Positions 28,641 through 36,552 of a DNA stretch of 64,000 nucleotides are shown here, piece by piece. Every line of letters starts with the position of its first letter. The first letter of the stretch is position 1. The stretch is from the NCBI RefSeq assembly GCF_019749295.1, contig NZ_JACWFG010000008.1:124001-188000 (forward strand), in the 5' to 3' direction. This stretch comes from Neobacillus niacini. GTDB taxonomy: Bacteria > Bacillota > Bacilli > Bacillales > Cytobacillaceae. The translations under genes and the position numbers were made by a program. The notes beneath the pieces are model-generated. The model ran no database searches. It had not been told where the DNA came from and was given only the letters and a program-made list of their open reading frames with translations.

Positions 28641-28754
28641 CAAAGCATTTAAAAAAAGTTGTTCATTTCTTGCCGAAGCAGCAAAGCGTCAGTAGTCAGT
28701 CAGCTGACTATCTTGACCCGAAAGTTGTATTCGTGAAAACCTTGGAGGTGGCTA

Positions 28755-29273
28755 ATTATTAGCAAAGACATGTTGTTAAATGAGGGTATTCGCGCTCGCG
28801 AAGTTCGTCTAATTGATCAGAACGGCGAACAATTAGGGATTAAAACCAAATTTGAAGCGCTGGAGATTGCCGGACGAGTGAATCTTGATTTGGTACTAGT
28901 TGCACCAAATGCGAAACCTCCGGTAGCCCGAATTATGGACTATGGCAAATTTAAATTCGAGAATCAAAAGAAAGAAAAAGAAGCTCGAAAGAATCAAAAA
29001 ATCATTGTTACAAAAGAAGTTCGTCTCAGCCCAACAATTGATGAGCATGATTTTAATACAAAACTTCGCAATGCGATTAAGTTTTTGGAAAAAGGCGACA
29101 AGGTAAAAGCTTCAATCCGCTTCAAGGGCCGGGCGATTACCCATAAAGAAATCGGTCAACGTGTATTAGACCGTTTTGCTACAGAGTGCAAGGAAGTTGC
29201 AACCATCGAGTCTCATCCAAAAATGGATGGACGAAGCATGTTCCTCGTTCTAGCACCTAAAACTGAAAAGTAA
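28755..29273 (+). CDS. infC: Translation initiation factor IF-3, with a non-canonical ATT start
   Basis: Binds the 30S subunit, prevents premature 50S joining and proofreads start codons. From ATT 28755 it gives 172 residues reading [21 protein letters not shown], matching the Bacillus MISKD... N-terminus. GGAGGTGG (28744-28751) puts the GGAGG core 6 nt from this ATT. Starting at ATG 28770 would drop five conserved residues. ATT starts on infC are known and allow IF-3 to repress its own translation. The second ATT at 28758 is an alternative. Domains: N-terminal [19 protein letters not shown] and [14 protein letters not shown], lysine-rich linker, C-terminal [17 protein letters not shown] and [13 protein letters not shown]. 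Confidence 0.92.
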   Translation: MISKDMLLNEGIRAREVRLIDQNGEQLGIKTKFEALEIAGRVNLDLVLVAPNAKPPVARIMDYGKFKFENQKKEKEARKNQKIIVTKEVRLSPTIDEHDFNTKLRNAIKFLEKGDKVKASIRFKGRAITHKEIGQRVLDRFATECKEVATIESHPKMDGRSMFLVLAPKTEK

Positions 29274-29291
29274 TAAGGAGGACTATCCCAA

Positions 29292-29492
29292 ATGCCAAAA
29301 ATGAAAACTCACCGTGGCGCTGCAAAGCGTTTCAAGAAAACTGGTTCTGGTAAACTGAAGCGTTCTCACGCTTATACTAGCCACTTATTTGCAAACAAGT
29401 CTACAAAAGCTAAGCGTAAGCTTCGCAAAGCGTCTCTTGTTTCTAAAGGCGATTTCAAACGCATTCGTTTCTTATTAACAAATCTTAAATAA
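29292..29492 (+). CDS. rpmI: 50S ribosomal protein L35
   Basis: 66-residue, very basic protein of the large ribosomal subunit. The family start [31 protein letters not shown] is complete. It lies 18 bp after infC with AAGGAGGA in front of the ATG and 31 bp before rplT, as in the standard infC-rpmI-rplT operon. Confidence 0.98.
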   Translation: MPKMKTHRGAAKRFKKTGSGKLKRSHAYTSHLFANKSTKAKRKLRKASLVSKGDFKRIRFLLTNLK

Positions 29493-29523
29493 TCGTTAAC
29501 GATTGATATAGGAGGAAAAATTC

Positions 29524-29883
29524 ATGCCACGTGTAAAAGGCGGTACAGTTACGCGCAAGCGTCGTAAAAAAGTTATTAAATTAGCAAAAGGTTATTATGG
29601 TTCAAAACATACATTATATAAAGTAGCTAACCAACAGGTTATGAAATCTTTAATGTATGCATTCCGCGATCGTCGCCAGAAGAAGCGCGACTTCCGTAAA
29701 CTTTGGATTACTCGTATCAACGCAGCAGCTCGTATGAACGGTCTTTCTTACAGCCGTTTAATGCATGGCTTAAAGCTTGCAGGTATCGAAGTAAACCGCA
29801 AAATGCTTGCTGAATTAGCAGTAAGTGATGCAAACGCATTTGCTGAATTAGCAAATGTTGCAAAACAACAACAAGCTAAATAA
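29524..29883 (+). CDS. rplT: 50S ribosomal protein L20
   Basis: 119-residue basic protein of the large subunit, needed early in 50S assembly and also the repressor of its own operon through the leader at 28482-28640. The family motifs [33 protein letters not shown] and [25 protein letters not shown] are intact. AGGAGG at 29511-29516 is 7 nt from ATG 29524. A terminator closes the operon. Confidence 0.98.
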   Translation: MPRVKGGTVTRKRRKKVIKLAKGYYGSKHTLYKVANQQVMKSLMYAFRDRRQKKRDFRKLWITRINAAARMNGLSYSRLMHGLKLAGIEVNRKMLAELAVSDANAFAELANVAKQQQAK

Positions 29884-29896
29884 TTTTAAAATAAAT

Positions 29897-29924
29897 GCCA
29901 TTCTCTTAATGAGGATGGCTTTTT
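29897..29924 (+). terminator. Terminator of infC-rpmI-rplT
   Basis: Nine-bp stem GCCATTCTC (29897-29905) / GAGGATGGC (29911-29919), then T5. Confidence 0.87.
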
Positions 29925-29943
29925 CTATAAGGGAGATAGAGAT

Positions 29944-30207
29944 ATGAATACCATATTAGGCGCCTATATCATCATGAATATTATTGGGCTGATGGTGATG
30001 AAGATAGACAAAGAACGTGCAAGAAAACACCAGTATCGGATTAGTGAAAAGACGTTGTGGCTCATTGCGCTTTTCGGCGGAGCAGTGGGGACGACAGCGG
30101 GTATGCAGATTTTTAGGCACAAAACAAAACACCAATCCTTTAAAATAGGCTTTCCCTTACTAGCGCTCCTCGAAATAATTCTTTTAGTCTATATTTATAG
30201 TTTGTAG
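29944..30207 (+). CDS. ysdA: DUF1294 membrane protein (YsdA-like)
   Basis: 87-residue membrane protein with helices at about 3-20, 40-57 and 68-85. It carries the DUF1294 signature of a D-K-x-x-A-R-x-x-x-x-R-I-x-E-x-x-L segment (DKERARKHQYRISEKTLWLIALFGGAVGT) and an internal HKTKHQSFKIGFP. The family has no proven function. GGGAGATAGAG precedes ATG 29944. Position right after rplT agrees with B. subtilis ysdA. Confidence 0.88.
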   Translation: MNTILGAYIIMNIIGLMVMKIDKERARKHQYRISEKTLWLIALFGGAVGTTAGMQIFRHKTKHQSFKIGFPLLALLEIILLVYIYSL

Positions 30208-30245
30208 ACATAACAGCATGGCCCATTCTATATGTTTAATTAACA

Positions 30246-30283
30246 ACAAAAAGCGTAAGCGCCTTGTCGCTGCAGCTGGAGAT
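30246..30283. repeat. Internally deleted copy of the GCGGAAGCGCC interspersed repeat
   Basis: AAAAAGCGTAAGCGCCTTG runs straight into TCGCTGCAGCTGGA. These are the left and right ends of the ~148-bp element at 60450-60597 (AAAAGCGGAAGCGCCTTG and GGCGCTGTAGCTGGA), with the middle missing. Confidence 0.7.
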
Positions 30284-30318
30284 TAACTAGAGCGATAAAC
30301 ACCCAGGGGGCATGCGAA

Positions 30319-30906
30319 ATGAATGAGGACTTGTCTTTGCTGTTAATCATGGTGGAAGCCGGGGGGATCTTTGCTCCAATCGCTTTCATTTTATTTCATT
30401 TGCTTAGATCGTTCTTATTTATTCCTGTATCGGTTGTCATCATTGCTGGAGGCGTTTTATTTGGAACTGTGTGGGGGACCATTTATTCAATTATTGGATT
30501 AATGGGGGTTAGTATCTTTTTCTATGCTTTTATAGATAGAATGCCGAAAACACAGAATCGCATAATAAAAATCAAAAATCGCTGGTTTGGGGAATATCGA
30601 AACCTGACTGTTGGCCAAATTGCCATTTTAAGACTTATACCATTTGTACACTACCATTTATTAAGCTTTTGCTTAAAACAAAGAAAGCCTCAATTTAAAG
30701 AATACCTTAAGGCCTCTTTCATTACTAATATTCCAATCGCTTTTTTCTGTACCATTTTTGGGGAGTACATCAGCTCTTTTACTCCTACTGTTATTTTTAT
30801 CACGCTTCTTGTTTTAACGGCACTTGTCTACTTCTTAAGAGAGAAACAAAACGTGATCAAGTGGAAGGAATTTTTTAAAAGAACAAAGGAAAAAGCCGCT
30901 GGATAG
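30319..30906 (+). CDS. VTT (DedA/TVP38-like) family membrane protein
   Basis: 195-residue polytopic protein of the SNARE-associated/VTT group, with four or more helices. The family glycine-rich loop is recognisable: FLFIPVSVVIIAGGVLFGTVWGTIYSIIGLMGVSIFFY (about 35-72), followed by LRLIPFVHYHLL near 110. Proteins of this fold act in lipid scrambling or membrane homeostasis; the role here is unknown. GGGGG near 30304 precedes ATG 30319. I do not recall this gene between ysdA and ysdB in B. subtilis, and a repeat remnant sits just upstream, so it may be an insertion. Confidence 0.8.
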   Translation: MNEDLSLLLIMVEAGGIFAPIAFILFHLLRSFLFIPVSVVIIAGGVLFGTVWGTIYSIIGLMGVSIFFYAFIDRMPKTQNRIIKIKNRWFGEYRNLTVGQIAILRLIPFVHYHLLSFCLKQRKPQFKEYLKASFITNIPIAFFCTIFGEYISSFTPTVIFITLLVLTALVYFLREKQNVIKWKEFFKRTKEKAAG

Positions 30907-30917
30907 GCGGCTATTTT
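30894..30917. terminator. Shared terminator of the VTT gene and ysdB
   Basis: AGCCGC (30894-30899) / GCGGCT (30907-30912), then ATTTTT on the + strand. It includes the VTT stop codon and the end of convergent ysdB. Confidence 0.75.
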
Positions 30918-31291
30918 TGATGCAAAAATTCATGAATGGGACTTCTCCAGTTAATTTGTGCAACCGGATATTTTTCGTGTATCTTCTTTTCAATAAAATA
31001 AAAGTCTTCCTTTGCCATTCCTTTAATAGATGTAGGTTGATCGGGCCAAAGAGTAATGGATACAACGTCTATTGTGTTATTTGAAGCTCCTACGTATTTT
31101 TCTCCCGTAAAGACAGCACCGTTGTAGGTCAGGCGGAAATTTTTCACAACCTCATTATTGTCTATTAGTAAGAAACGTTTGTGTTTTCGTGCTGCTTCTA
31201 ATTTACGACTTGGTTTAAGGAAATACCTAATCGTAACAAAAATGATGAAGATAATTAAGAACAGCAACACTAAGCGCAGCAGCCAAACCAT
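30911..31291 (-). CDS. ysdB: Sigma-W pathway protein YsdB
   Basis: 126-residue protein with one N-terminal helix (VWLLRLVLLFLIIFIIFVTIRYFL) and a cytoplasmic domain ending WRSPIHEFLHQK. It matches YsdB, a sigma-W-controlled protein of unknown mechanism in the B. subtilis envelope-stress response. ATG 31291 is preceded by TAGGAGG. A consensus sigma-W promoter lies 31 bp upstream, which strongly supports the assignment. Confidence 0.92.
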   Translation of the reverse strand: MVWLLRLVLLFLIIFIIFVTIRYFLKPSRKLEAARKHKRFLLIDNNEVVKNFRLTYNGAVFTGEKYVGASNNTIDVVSITLWPDQPTSIKGMAKEDFYFIEKKIHEKYPVAQINWRSPIHEFLHQK

Positions 31292-31321
31292 GGTTATGCC
31301 TCCTATTACTTTTAACTACTA

Positions 31322-31347
31322 TACGAAATGGAAAGAGAAAAGTTTCA
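31322..31347 (-). promoter_or_regulatory. Sigma-W promoter of ysdB
   Basis: On the minus strand TGAAAC (31347-31342), 16-bp spacer, CGTA (31325-31322): the exact extracytoplasmic-function sigma-W consensus. Confidence 0.88.
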
Positions 31348-31468
31348 TTCTTTCCACACTTTGATATAATTTTTGCTAAGGGAATATTATATTTACGATT
31401 AAAAACAAAAAAAGTGTATTATTCTTCATACATGAGGTTTGGCACAAAACAAAAAACGGGGGATTATA

Positions 31469-31903
31469 ATGGAATATAAAGTAAGAATTAAGTTGATAAA
31501 TGATGAAGCAAAATTACCGTATCGTGCGAATGAAGGTGACGCTGGACTGGATTTATTTTCTGTAGAGGAGAAAATAATCCGAGCAGGAGAATCCGAATTA
31601 GTACGAACAGGAATAAAAATGGAACTGCCTAAAGGGACTGAGGCGCAGATAAGACCTAGAAGTGGTTTAGCTTTAAAGCATTCTATTACTGTGCTAAATA
31701 GCCCTGGAACGATTGATGAGGGATACAGAGGTGAAATCAAGGTAATTTTGATAAACCACGGGAAAGAAGATTTTAAGGTAGAGAAACAAATGAGAATTGC
31801 TCAGATGGTTATTACGCCAGTAGTACAGGTTAAACTTGAACAAACGGAGGTTTTATCCGACACAGAAAGAGATAAAGGCGGGTTCGGATCATCAGGTGAA
31901 TAA
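31469..31903 (+). CDS. dut: dUTP diphosphatase (trimeric dUTPase)
   Basis: Hydrolyses dUTP to dUMP and pyrophosphate, keeping uracil out of DNA. All five trimeric dUTPase motifs are present in 144 residues: [62 protein letters not shown] 31469 has CGGGGGA upstream; the TTG at 31439 lies upstream of that site. In B. subtilis the dUTPases I know of are prophage- or elsewhere-encoded, so a copy here is a difference in layout; base composition and style match the neighbours. Confidence 0.95.
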   Translation: MEYKVRIKLINDEAKLPYRANEGDAGLDLFSVEEKIIRAGESELVRTGIKMELPKGTEAQIRPRSGLALKHSITVLNSPGTIDEGYRGEIKVILINHGKEDFKVEKQMRIAQMVITPVVQVKLEQTEVLSDTERDKGGFGSSGE

Positions 31904-31940
31904 ATAAGCTAGTATGGTAGTTATACATAAAAGGAATGAA

Positions 31941-31967
31941 AACCCTATTCTTGAATAGGGTTTTTTT
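31941..31967 (+). terminator. Terminator of dut
   Basis: AACCCTATT (31941-31949) / AATAGGGTT (31954-31962), loop CTTG, T7. Confidence 0.9.
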
Positions 31968-32077
31968 GATAAAATTTATAGTCTGTTTTGAATTATTTTT
32001 AATAAAATTAAAGTTTTGTTTTACATTATTAAAATTTATGTTAAACTAATATTAAATTAAGGAAAGGGGTGGCCGAT

Positions 32078-32377
32078 GTGGAGATTAAAAATGTTCCAAG
32101 CTGGATTCTGTCTTTGGAGAGTGAGGATCTAGAATTTATTAAGAACTTTGTTCTAAAGTCAGGTTCTTTAAAAGAGATCGCAAAGATTTATGAAGTCTCG
32201 TATCCAACAGTGAGAATCAAACTTGATCGACTAATTGAGAAAATAAAAATAAACGATGTCGCAGATAACGAGGAATTTATCAAGTTTATTAAAAGGCTTT
32301 CGATAGATGATCGGATAAGCCTAGAAGATGCTAAATTGATTATTGAAAAATATAAACAAGAAAGGGATGAGAAGTAA
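32078..32377 (+). CDS. DUF2089 family protein with sigma-region-4-like helix-turn-helix
   Basis: 99-residue protein, MEIKNVPSWILSLESEDLEFIKNFVLKSGSLKEIAKIYEVSYPTVRIKLDRLIEKI. LKEIAKIYEVSYPTVRIKLDRL (about 31-52) is a helix-turn-helix, so it is likely a DNA-binding regulator; DUF2089 proteins are not characterised. GGAAAGGGG (32061-32069) favours GTG 32078 (9 nt away) over GTG 32069, which overlaps it. The stop overlaps the next start by one base (TAATG), so the two products are made together. A weak promoter, TTTACA 32020-32025 and TAAACT 32042-32047, lies upstream. Confidence 0.82.
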   Translation: MEIKNVPSWILSLESEDLEFIKNFVLKSGSLKEIAKIYEVSYPTVRIKLDRLIEKIKINDVADNEEFIKFIKRLSIDDRISLEDAKLIIEKYKQERDEK

Positions 32378-32661
32378 TGCCTAATCTTTATGGGGTTTTA
32401 ATAACTGCAGGTGTATTGGCTATTCAATATTTTTTTTCAACCAGAAATAGTGGTTTTTGGGGGGCGCTTATACCAGTATCTTATATTGTTTTTTTAACGT
32501 GGATGTTTGTAACCAACCGAATTGAAAGTGCACTTGCCTTCATCCTTGCACTAATTTTAGGGATACTTTTCCTATTTGGAGAATGGATAGGCGGGAGAAA
32601 GTATCTGCGTGAAAAAAGAAGAAAAGAATTAGATAAAATGAAAGCCTTTGATATGAAGTAG
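32377..32661 (+). CDS. Small membrane protein coupled to the DUF2089 regulator
   Basis: 94 residues with three hydrophobic segments (about 4-19, 27-44, 51-68) and a basic cytoplasmic tail (YLREKRRKELDKMKAFDMK). No family recognised. Start ATG 32377 shares a base with the upstream stop, so it is translationally coupled. Pairing of a helix-turn-helix protein with a small membrane protein suggests a regulator and its membrane anchor or antagonist; that is inference only. It ends about 140 bp before ysdC. Confidence 0.8.
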   Translation: MPNLYGVLITAGVLAIQYFFSTRNSGFWGALIPVSYIVFLTWMFVTNRIESALAFILALILGILFLFGEWIGGRKYLREKRRKELDKMKAFDMK

Positions 32662-32798
32662 GGAATTGTGGAAATGGAAAAAGCATATTTTCCGAAAAAT
32701 GAAGTAAATTATCAAAGACAGCAGAATAGCTATTAGCTGAATATTATTAATATAATCTGTATAATGAAATTCGAACATACATAGAAGGGGGCGAGACA

Positions 32799-33884
32799 AT
32801 GGCTAATTTAGATGAAACTTTAACAATGTTAAAGGACTTGACGGACGCCAAAGGGATTCCCGGCAACGAGAGGGAAGTTCGCGAAGTCATGACAAAATAC
32901 ATAGCACCATATGCCGATGAAGTAACAACAGACGGACTTGGCAGTCTAATTGCCAAAAAAGCAGGAAAAGAGGGCGGCCCAAGGATTATTGTGGCTGGCC
33001 ACTTAGACGAAGTTGGCTTTATGGTGACTCAAATTGATGATAAAGGGTTCCTTCGTTTTCAACCAGTCGGGGGCTGGTGGTCACAGGTTATGCTTGCCCA
33101 GCGTGTCACTGTTGTTACCAATAAAGGTGATATCATTGGTGTCATCGGCTCAAAGCCGCCGCACATTTTACCGGCGGAAGCTCGTAAGAAACCAGTAGAA
33201 ATAAAAGATATGTTTATTGATATCGGTGCCTCAAGTCGTGAGGAAGCTCTTGAGTGGGGTGTTCTTCCAGGGGATATGATCGTACCATATTTCGAGTTTA
33301 CCGTTATGAATAATGAAAAAATGCTTTTAGCAAAAGCGTGGGATAACCGCATTGGCTGTGCAATTGCCATTGATGTAATGAAGCAATTAAAAGGCGTGGA
33401 TCATCCGAACGAGGTTTATGGCCTTGGAACCACTCAAGAGGAGATTGGCTCTCGCGGTGCAAAAACCTCTGCTGAGAAAATTAACCCTGATATTGGGTTT
33501 GCAGTGGACGTTGGTATTGCTGGGGACACACCTGGTATTACTGAAAAAGAAGCAATGAGCAAAATGGGGAAAGGCCCACAAATCATTTTATACGATGCGA
33601 CTCTTGTAGCCCACAAAGGCTTGCGTGATTTTATTATTAGCGTTGCTGATGAGTTGAATATCCCTTATCAATTCGATGTTATTCCTGGGGGAGGGACAGA
33701 TGCCGGTCCTATCCATACTTCTCACACTGGAGTTCCGTCGATTGCCATTACGATTGCCACACGTTATATCCATTCACATGCGGCAATGCTCCATCGTGAT
33801 GACTATGAAAATGCAGTGAAGCTAATCGTCGAAGTAATCAAGCGTCTCGACCGTGAGACAGTTGATAAAATTACTTATGAATAA
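32799..33884 (+). CDS. ysdC: M42 family metallo-aminopeptidase (YsdC)
   Basis: 361-residue di-metal peptidase of the M42 (TET) family; often mis-named endoglucanase in databases. Metal ligands and catalytic residues are visible: [11 protein letters not shown] (His, Asp), [10 protein letters not shown] (bridging Asp), [11 protein letters not shown] (catalytic Glu pair), AVDVG (Asp) and [10 protein letters not shown] (last His region). It likely trims peptides in the cytoplasm as a large oligomer. ATG 32799 follows AGAAGGGGG. It is followed by its own terminator and the 21-bp array. Confidence 0.94.
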   Translation: MANLDETLTMLKDLTDAKGIPGNEREVREVMTKYIAPYADEVTTDGLGSLIAKKAGKEGGPRIIVAGHLDEVGFMVTQIDDKGFLRFQPVGGWWSQVMLAQRVTVVTNKGDIIGVIGSKPPHILPAEARKKPVEIKDMFIDIGASSREEALEWGVLPGDMIVPYFEFTVMNNEKMLLAKAWDNRIGCAIAIDVMKQLKGVDHPNEVYGLGTTQEEIGSRGAKTSAEKINPDIGFAVDVGIAGDTPGITEKEAMSKMGKGPQIILYDATLVAHKGLRDFIISVADELNIPYQFDVIPGGGTDAGPIHTSHTGVPSIAITIATRYIHSHAAMLHRDDYENAVKLIVEVIKRLDRETVDKITYE

Positions 33885-33892
33885 AGTTAGTT

Positions 33893-33921
33893 ATCCTCGA
33901 TACTAAATCGGGGATTTTTTT
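33893..33921 (+). terminator. Terminator of ysdC
   Basis: ATCCTCGAT (33893-33901) / ATCGGGGAT (33907-33915), one T-G pair, then T run. Confidence 0.87.
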
Positions 33922-33926
33922 ATGGG

Positions 33927-33998
33927 GATAGCGGGGAAATACTGGCGGATGGCGGAGAAATACTGGCGGATGGCGGAGAAATACTGGCGGATGCCCAA
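33927..33998. repeat. Tandem array, 21-bp period, three to four units
   Basis: ACTGGCGGAT recurs at 33941, 33962 and 33983, exactly 21 bp apart; a diverged unit starts at 33927. It lies between the terminators of ysdC (+) and sspI (-), in a convergent gap. No palindrome was found inside the unit, unlike the other arrays. Confidence 0.88.
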
Positions 33999-34025
33999 AA
34001 ACGCTGGCTAGTAAGCAAAAAAATA

Positions 34026-34048
34026 GCTGCCGAGTTCGAGTCGGCAGC
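34026..34048 (-). terminator. Terminator of sspI
   Basis: Eight-bp GC-rich stem 34026-34033 / 34041-34048; on the minus strand it is followed by TATTTTTTTG. It lies 10 bp past the sspI stop. Confidence 0.88.
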
Positions 34049-34058
34049 AGCATCTAAA

Positions 34059-34265
34059 TTACTTTAACCCATTTTCAAGTGTTGCAAGCATTTCCTTTTT
34101 TTCTTCCTCAGAGGAATTCTTCCAAATTACTTCAAATAAAACACCTAGGCCTGGAAGCATTTTTTCTTCACCATTTTGAATAGCATCAACAATTGTATCT
34201 TCTAATTCATCTTGAGAGTTACCAGTAACATTGTGGATAATAGCATTTCGCAAATTTAAATTCAT
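34059..34265 (-). CDS. sspI: Small acid-soluble spore protein SspI
   Basis: 68-residue minor SASP found in the spore core, [48 protein letters not shown]; near-complete match to Bacillus SspI. AAGGAG (34275-34280) is 9 nt from ATG 34265 and 6 nt from a preceding in-frame ATG at 34268, so a one-residue-longer product is possible. The family alignment favours 34265. A CATATTA on the minus strand (34305-34299) resembles a sigma-G -10, but no good -35 was found. Divergent from ysgA. Confidence 0.94.
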   Translation of the reverse strand: MNLNLRNAIIHNVTGNSQDELEDTIVDAIQNGEEKMLPGLGVLFEVIWKNSSEEEKKEMLATLENGLK

Positions 34266-34377
34266 CATCACACACTCCTTTTTAATCCTGTATTTCTTTA
34301 ATATGATTTCTATATTTAATTTTATTATGTATTTTTTTTGGGATATAATGAGAAAAAAACACTGAAGGAGTACAAAC

Positions 34378-35127
34378 TTGAAGCATATTGAATCCATTCA
34401 AAATCCAAAAGTAAAACAGTGGAAAAAACTGTTAACAAAAAAGGAACGAGATAAATCCGGCACATTTTTAGTCGAAGGCTTTCATTTGGTAGAAGAAGCG
34501 TTAAAACAAGGTGAGAGTGTTATTGAAATTATTGTTTCCGATAAGACAGGCCTCCCCCCACGGTGGGATTCTGGGGAAACCCCTGTGACACTTGTAACCG
34601 AAGAAATATCCAACTCATTATCTGACACGGAGGCACCGCAAGGAATATATGCCGTTTGCCGTCAGGTTGAAATAGAAGTACCAGACGCGAAGACATACCT
34701 ATTAATCGATGCCGTGCAGGATCCAGGAAATTTAGGTACAATGATTCGTACAGCTGATGCTGCAGGCATTGACGCGGTGATTGTTGGAAAAGGAAGCGTA
34801 GACGTATACAATTCAAAGGTTCTTCGCTCCGCCCAAGGCAGTCATTTTCACCTGCCCATAATTAGAGGAGACCTCCATCAATGGGTAGCACAGCTTAACG
34901 AAAAAAATATTTCAGTGTACGGTACAGCACTTGAAGGGGCTTCTGCATATACTGATATTTCAACAGAGAAATCCTTTGCACTACTCGTTGGAAATGAGGG
35001 AAATGGGGTCAATAAAGACCTGCTCGAAAAAACAACTGCCAATCTTTATATACCTATCTACGGTAAAAGTGAATCACTGAATGTAGCCGTAGCAACAGGC
35101 ATCCTGTTATATTTTTTGAAAAAATGA
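34378..35127 (+). CDS. ysgA: TrmH/SpoU family RNA 2'-O-methyltransferase (YsgA)
   Basis: 249 residues. The N-terminal substrate-binding part ([35 protein letters not shown]) precedes a SPOUT domain with the three TrmH motifs: [29 protein letters not shown] and [21 protein letters not shown]. It likely methylates a ribose in rRNA; the exact site is not known from sequence. The start is TTG 34378, 7 nt after AAGGAG (34365-34370). It is followed by the pheS promoter and T-box. Confidence 0.93.
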   Translation: MKHIESIQNPKVKQWKKLLTKKERDKSGTFLVEGFHLVEEALKQGESVIEIIVSDKTGLPPRWDSGETPVTLVTEEISNSLSDTEAPQGIYAVCRQVEIEVPDAKTYLLIDAVQDPGNLGTMIRTADAAGIDAVIVGKGSVDVYNSKVLRSAQGSHFHLPIIRGDLHQWVAQLNEKNISVYGTALEGASAYTDISTEKSFALLVGNEGNGVNKDLLEKTTANLYIPIYGKSESLNVAVATGILLYFLKK

Positions 35128-35138
35128 CCGATACTAGT

Positions 35139-35167
35139 TTGAATCAACTGGAAAAGTATTATATAAT
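35139..35167 (+). promoter_or_regulatory. Sigma-A promoter of pheST
   Basis: TTGAAT (35139-35144) and TATAAT (35162-35167), 17-bp spacer. Confidence 0.78.
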
Positions 35168-35179
35168 AATTTACATTAT

Positions 35180-35450
35180 TGAAAAATAACAAAGACATTG
35201 ACGGAGAAAAGTAACTTATCAAAGACCATTAAGGGAGAAAGTGCCATGACTGAAAGCACTTTTATGGAAATGATAGGTGAAGTTCACCTCCTGAGTTGAC
35301 ACCGGGACCATTTCAAATAGAAATGTAAAGGTGCACCGGCACTTGCCGTTATCCCAATGAAGCGAACACAATGTTTTTATACATATCGTGTTTACAAGGG
35401 TGGTACCGCGACTATAAACCTCGTCCCTTTCCAGGGATGGGGTTTTTTTG
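35180..35450 (+). ncRNA. T-box leader of pheS-pheT
   Basis: T-box core AAGGGTGGTACCGCG at 35396-35410, terminator stem 35416-35427 / 35434-35445 with T7. TTC at 35283-35285 (in GAAGTTCACC) is the phenylalanine specifier. The AAGGGAGAAAGTGCC region near 35230 starts stem I. Uncharged tRNA-Phe should switch on pheST. Confidence 0.94.
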
Positions 35451-35502
35451 TTTGCTAAAATAAGACCGCTCGAAATTTAGCGATTAAAAAGGAGGAAATA
35501 TG

Positions 35503-36540
35503 ATGCAAGAACGATTAAAGGAATTGCAGCAGGAAGCTATTCAAAAAATTGAACAGTCACAAAGCTTAAAAGAATTGAATGACATCCGTGTTGCTTATTT
35601 AGGTAAAAAAGGACCCATTACGGAAGTGCTCCGTGGGATGGGTAAGCTTTCAGCAGAAGAACGTCCAATTATGGGAGCACTCGCAAATGAAGTTCGTGAA
35701 GCTATTGCTACCGTTTTAGAAGCAAAACAAAAAGAGTTAGAAGAAGCAGCCGTTTTAGAAAAGCTAGCTTCTGAATCAATTGATGTAACATTACCTGGAA
35801 GACCCGTTAAGGTTGGAAACCACCACCCATTAACAAGAATCATTGAAGAAATTGAAGACTTATTTATTGGAATGGGTTATCAAGTGGCAGAAGGTCCTGA
35901 AGTAGAACAGGATTATTATAACTTTGAGGCTCTAAATTTACCGAAGGGTCATCCGGCTCGCGATATGCAGGATTCCTTCTATATTACAGATGAAATTCTA
36001 CTTCGCACTCACACTTCCCCAGTGCAGGCGCGGACAATGGAAAAGAACCAAGGGAAAGGTCCTATCAAAATTATCTGTCCTGGTAAAGTATACCGCCGCG
36101 ATAATGACGATGCGACACACTCTCATCAGTTCATGCAAATTGAAGGGCTTGTCGTTGGTGAAAACATCCGCATGAGCGACCTTCATGGAACATTAGAGAT
36201 TTTCGCGAAGAAAATGTTTGGTGAGGACCGTGAGATTAGATTACGTCCAAGTTTCTTTCCATTCACTGAGCCATCCGTTGAAATGGACATTTCTTGTATG
36301 ATTTGCGGCGGACATGGTTGTAATGTTTGTAAGAAAACAGGCTGGATTGAAATTCTTGGAGCAGGAATGGTCCATCCTAACGTTCTTGAAATGGCTGGCT
36401 ATGATTCTAAAAAATACACTGGTTTTGCGTTTGGTATGGGACCAGAGCGCATCGCAATGTTGAAATACGGCGTTGATGATATTCGTCATTTCTACACAAA
36501 CGATGTACGGTTCTTAAAACAATTTTCTAAACATGAATAG
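35503..36540 (+). CDS. pheS: Phenylalanyl-tRNA synthetase alpha subunit
   Basis: Catalytic subunit of the heterotetrameric class II enzyme, 345 residues. An N-terminal coiled coil (about 1-85) binds tRNA-Phe. Motif 2 is [21 protein letters not shown], the amino-acid pocket includes [18 protein letters not shown] [17 protein letters not shown], and motif 3 is [14 protein letters not shown] zinc-like [17 protein letters not shown] insert is present. ATG 35503 is 7 nt from AAAAGGAGG; ATG 35500, one codon earlier, is possible. pheT starts 12 bp downstream. Confidence 0.97.
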   Translation: MQERLKELQQEAIQKIEQSQSLKELNDIRVAYLGKKGPITEVLRGMGKLSAEERPIMGALANEVREAIATVLEAKQKELEEAAVLEKLASESIDVTLPGRPVKVGNHHPLTRIIEEIEDLFIGMGYQVAEGPEVEQDYYNFEALNLPKGHPARDMQDSFYITDEILLRTHTSPVQARTMEKNQGKGPIKIICPGKVYRRDNDDATHSHQFMQIEGLVVGENIRMSDLHGTLEIFAKKMFGEDREIRLRPSFFPFTEPSVEMDISCMICGGHGCNVCKKTGWIEILGAGMVHPNVLEMAGYDSKKYTGFAFGMGPERIAMLKYGVDDIRHFYTNDVRFLKQFSKHE

Positions 36541-36552
36541 GAGGTAAGCGAT

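Noticed and set aside
28501..28695. 64-codon ORF starting TTG before infC
   Set aside because: It runs through the leader terminator hairpin of the L20-regulated operon and shows no protein-like pattern.
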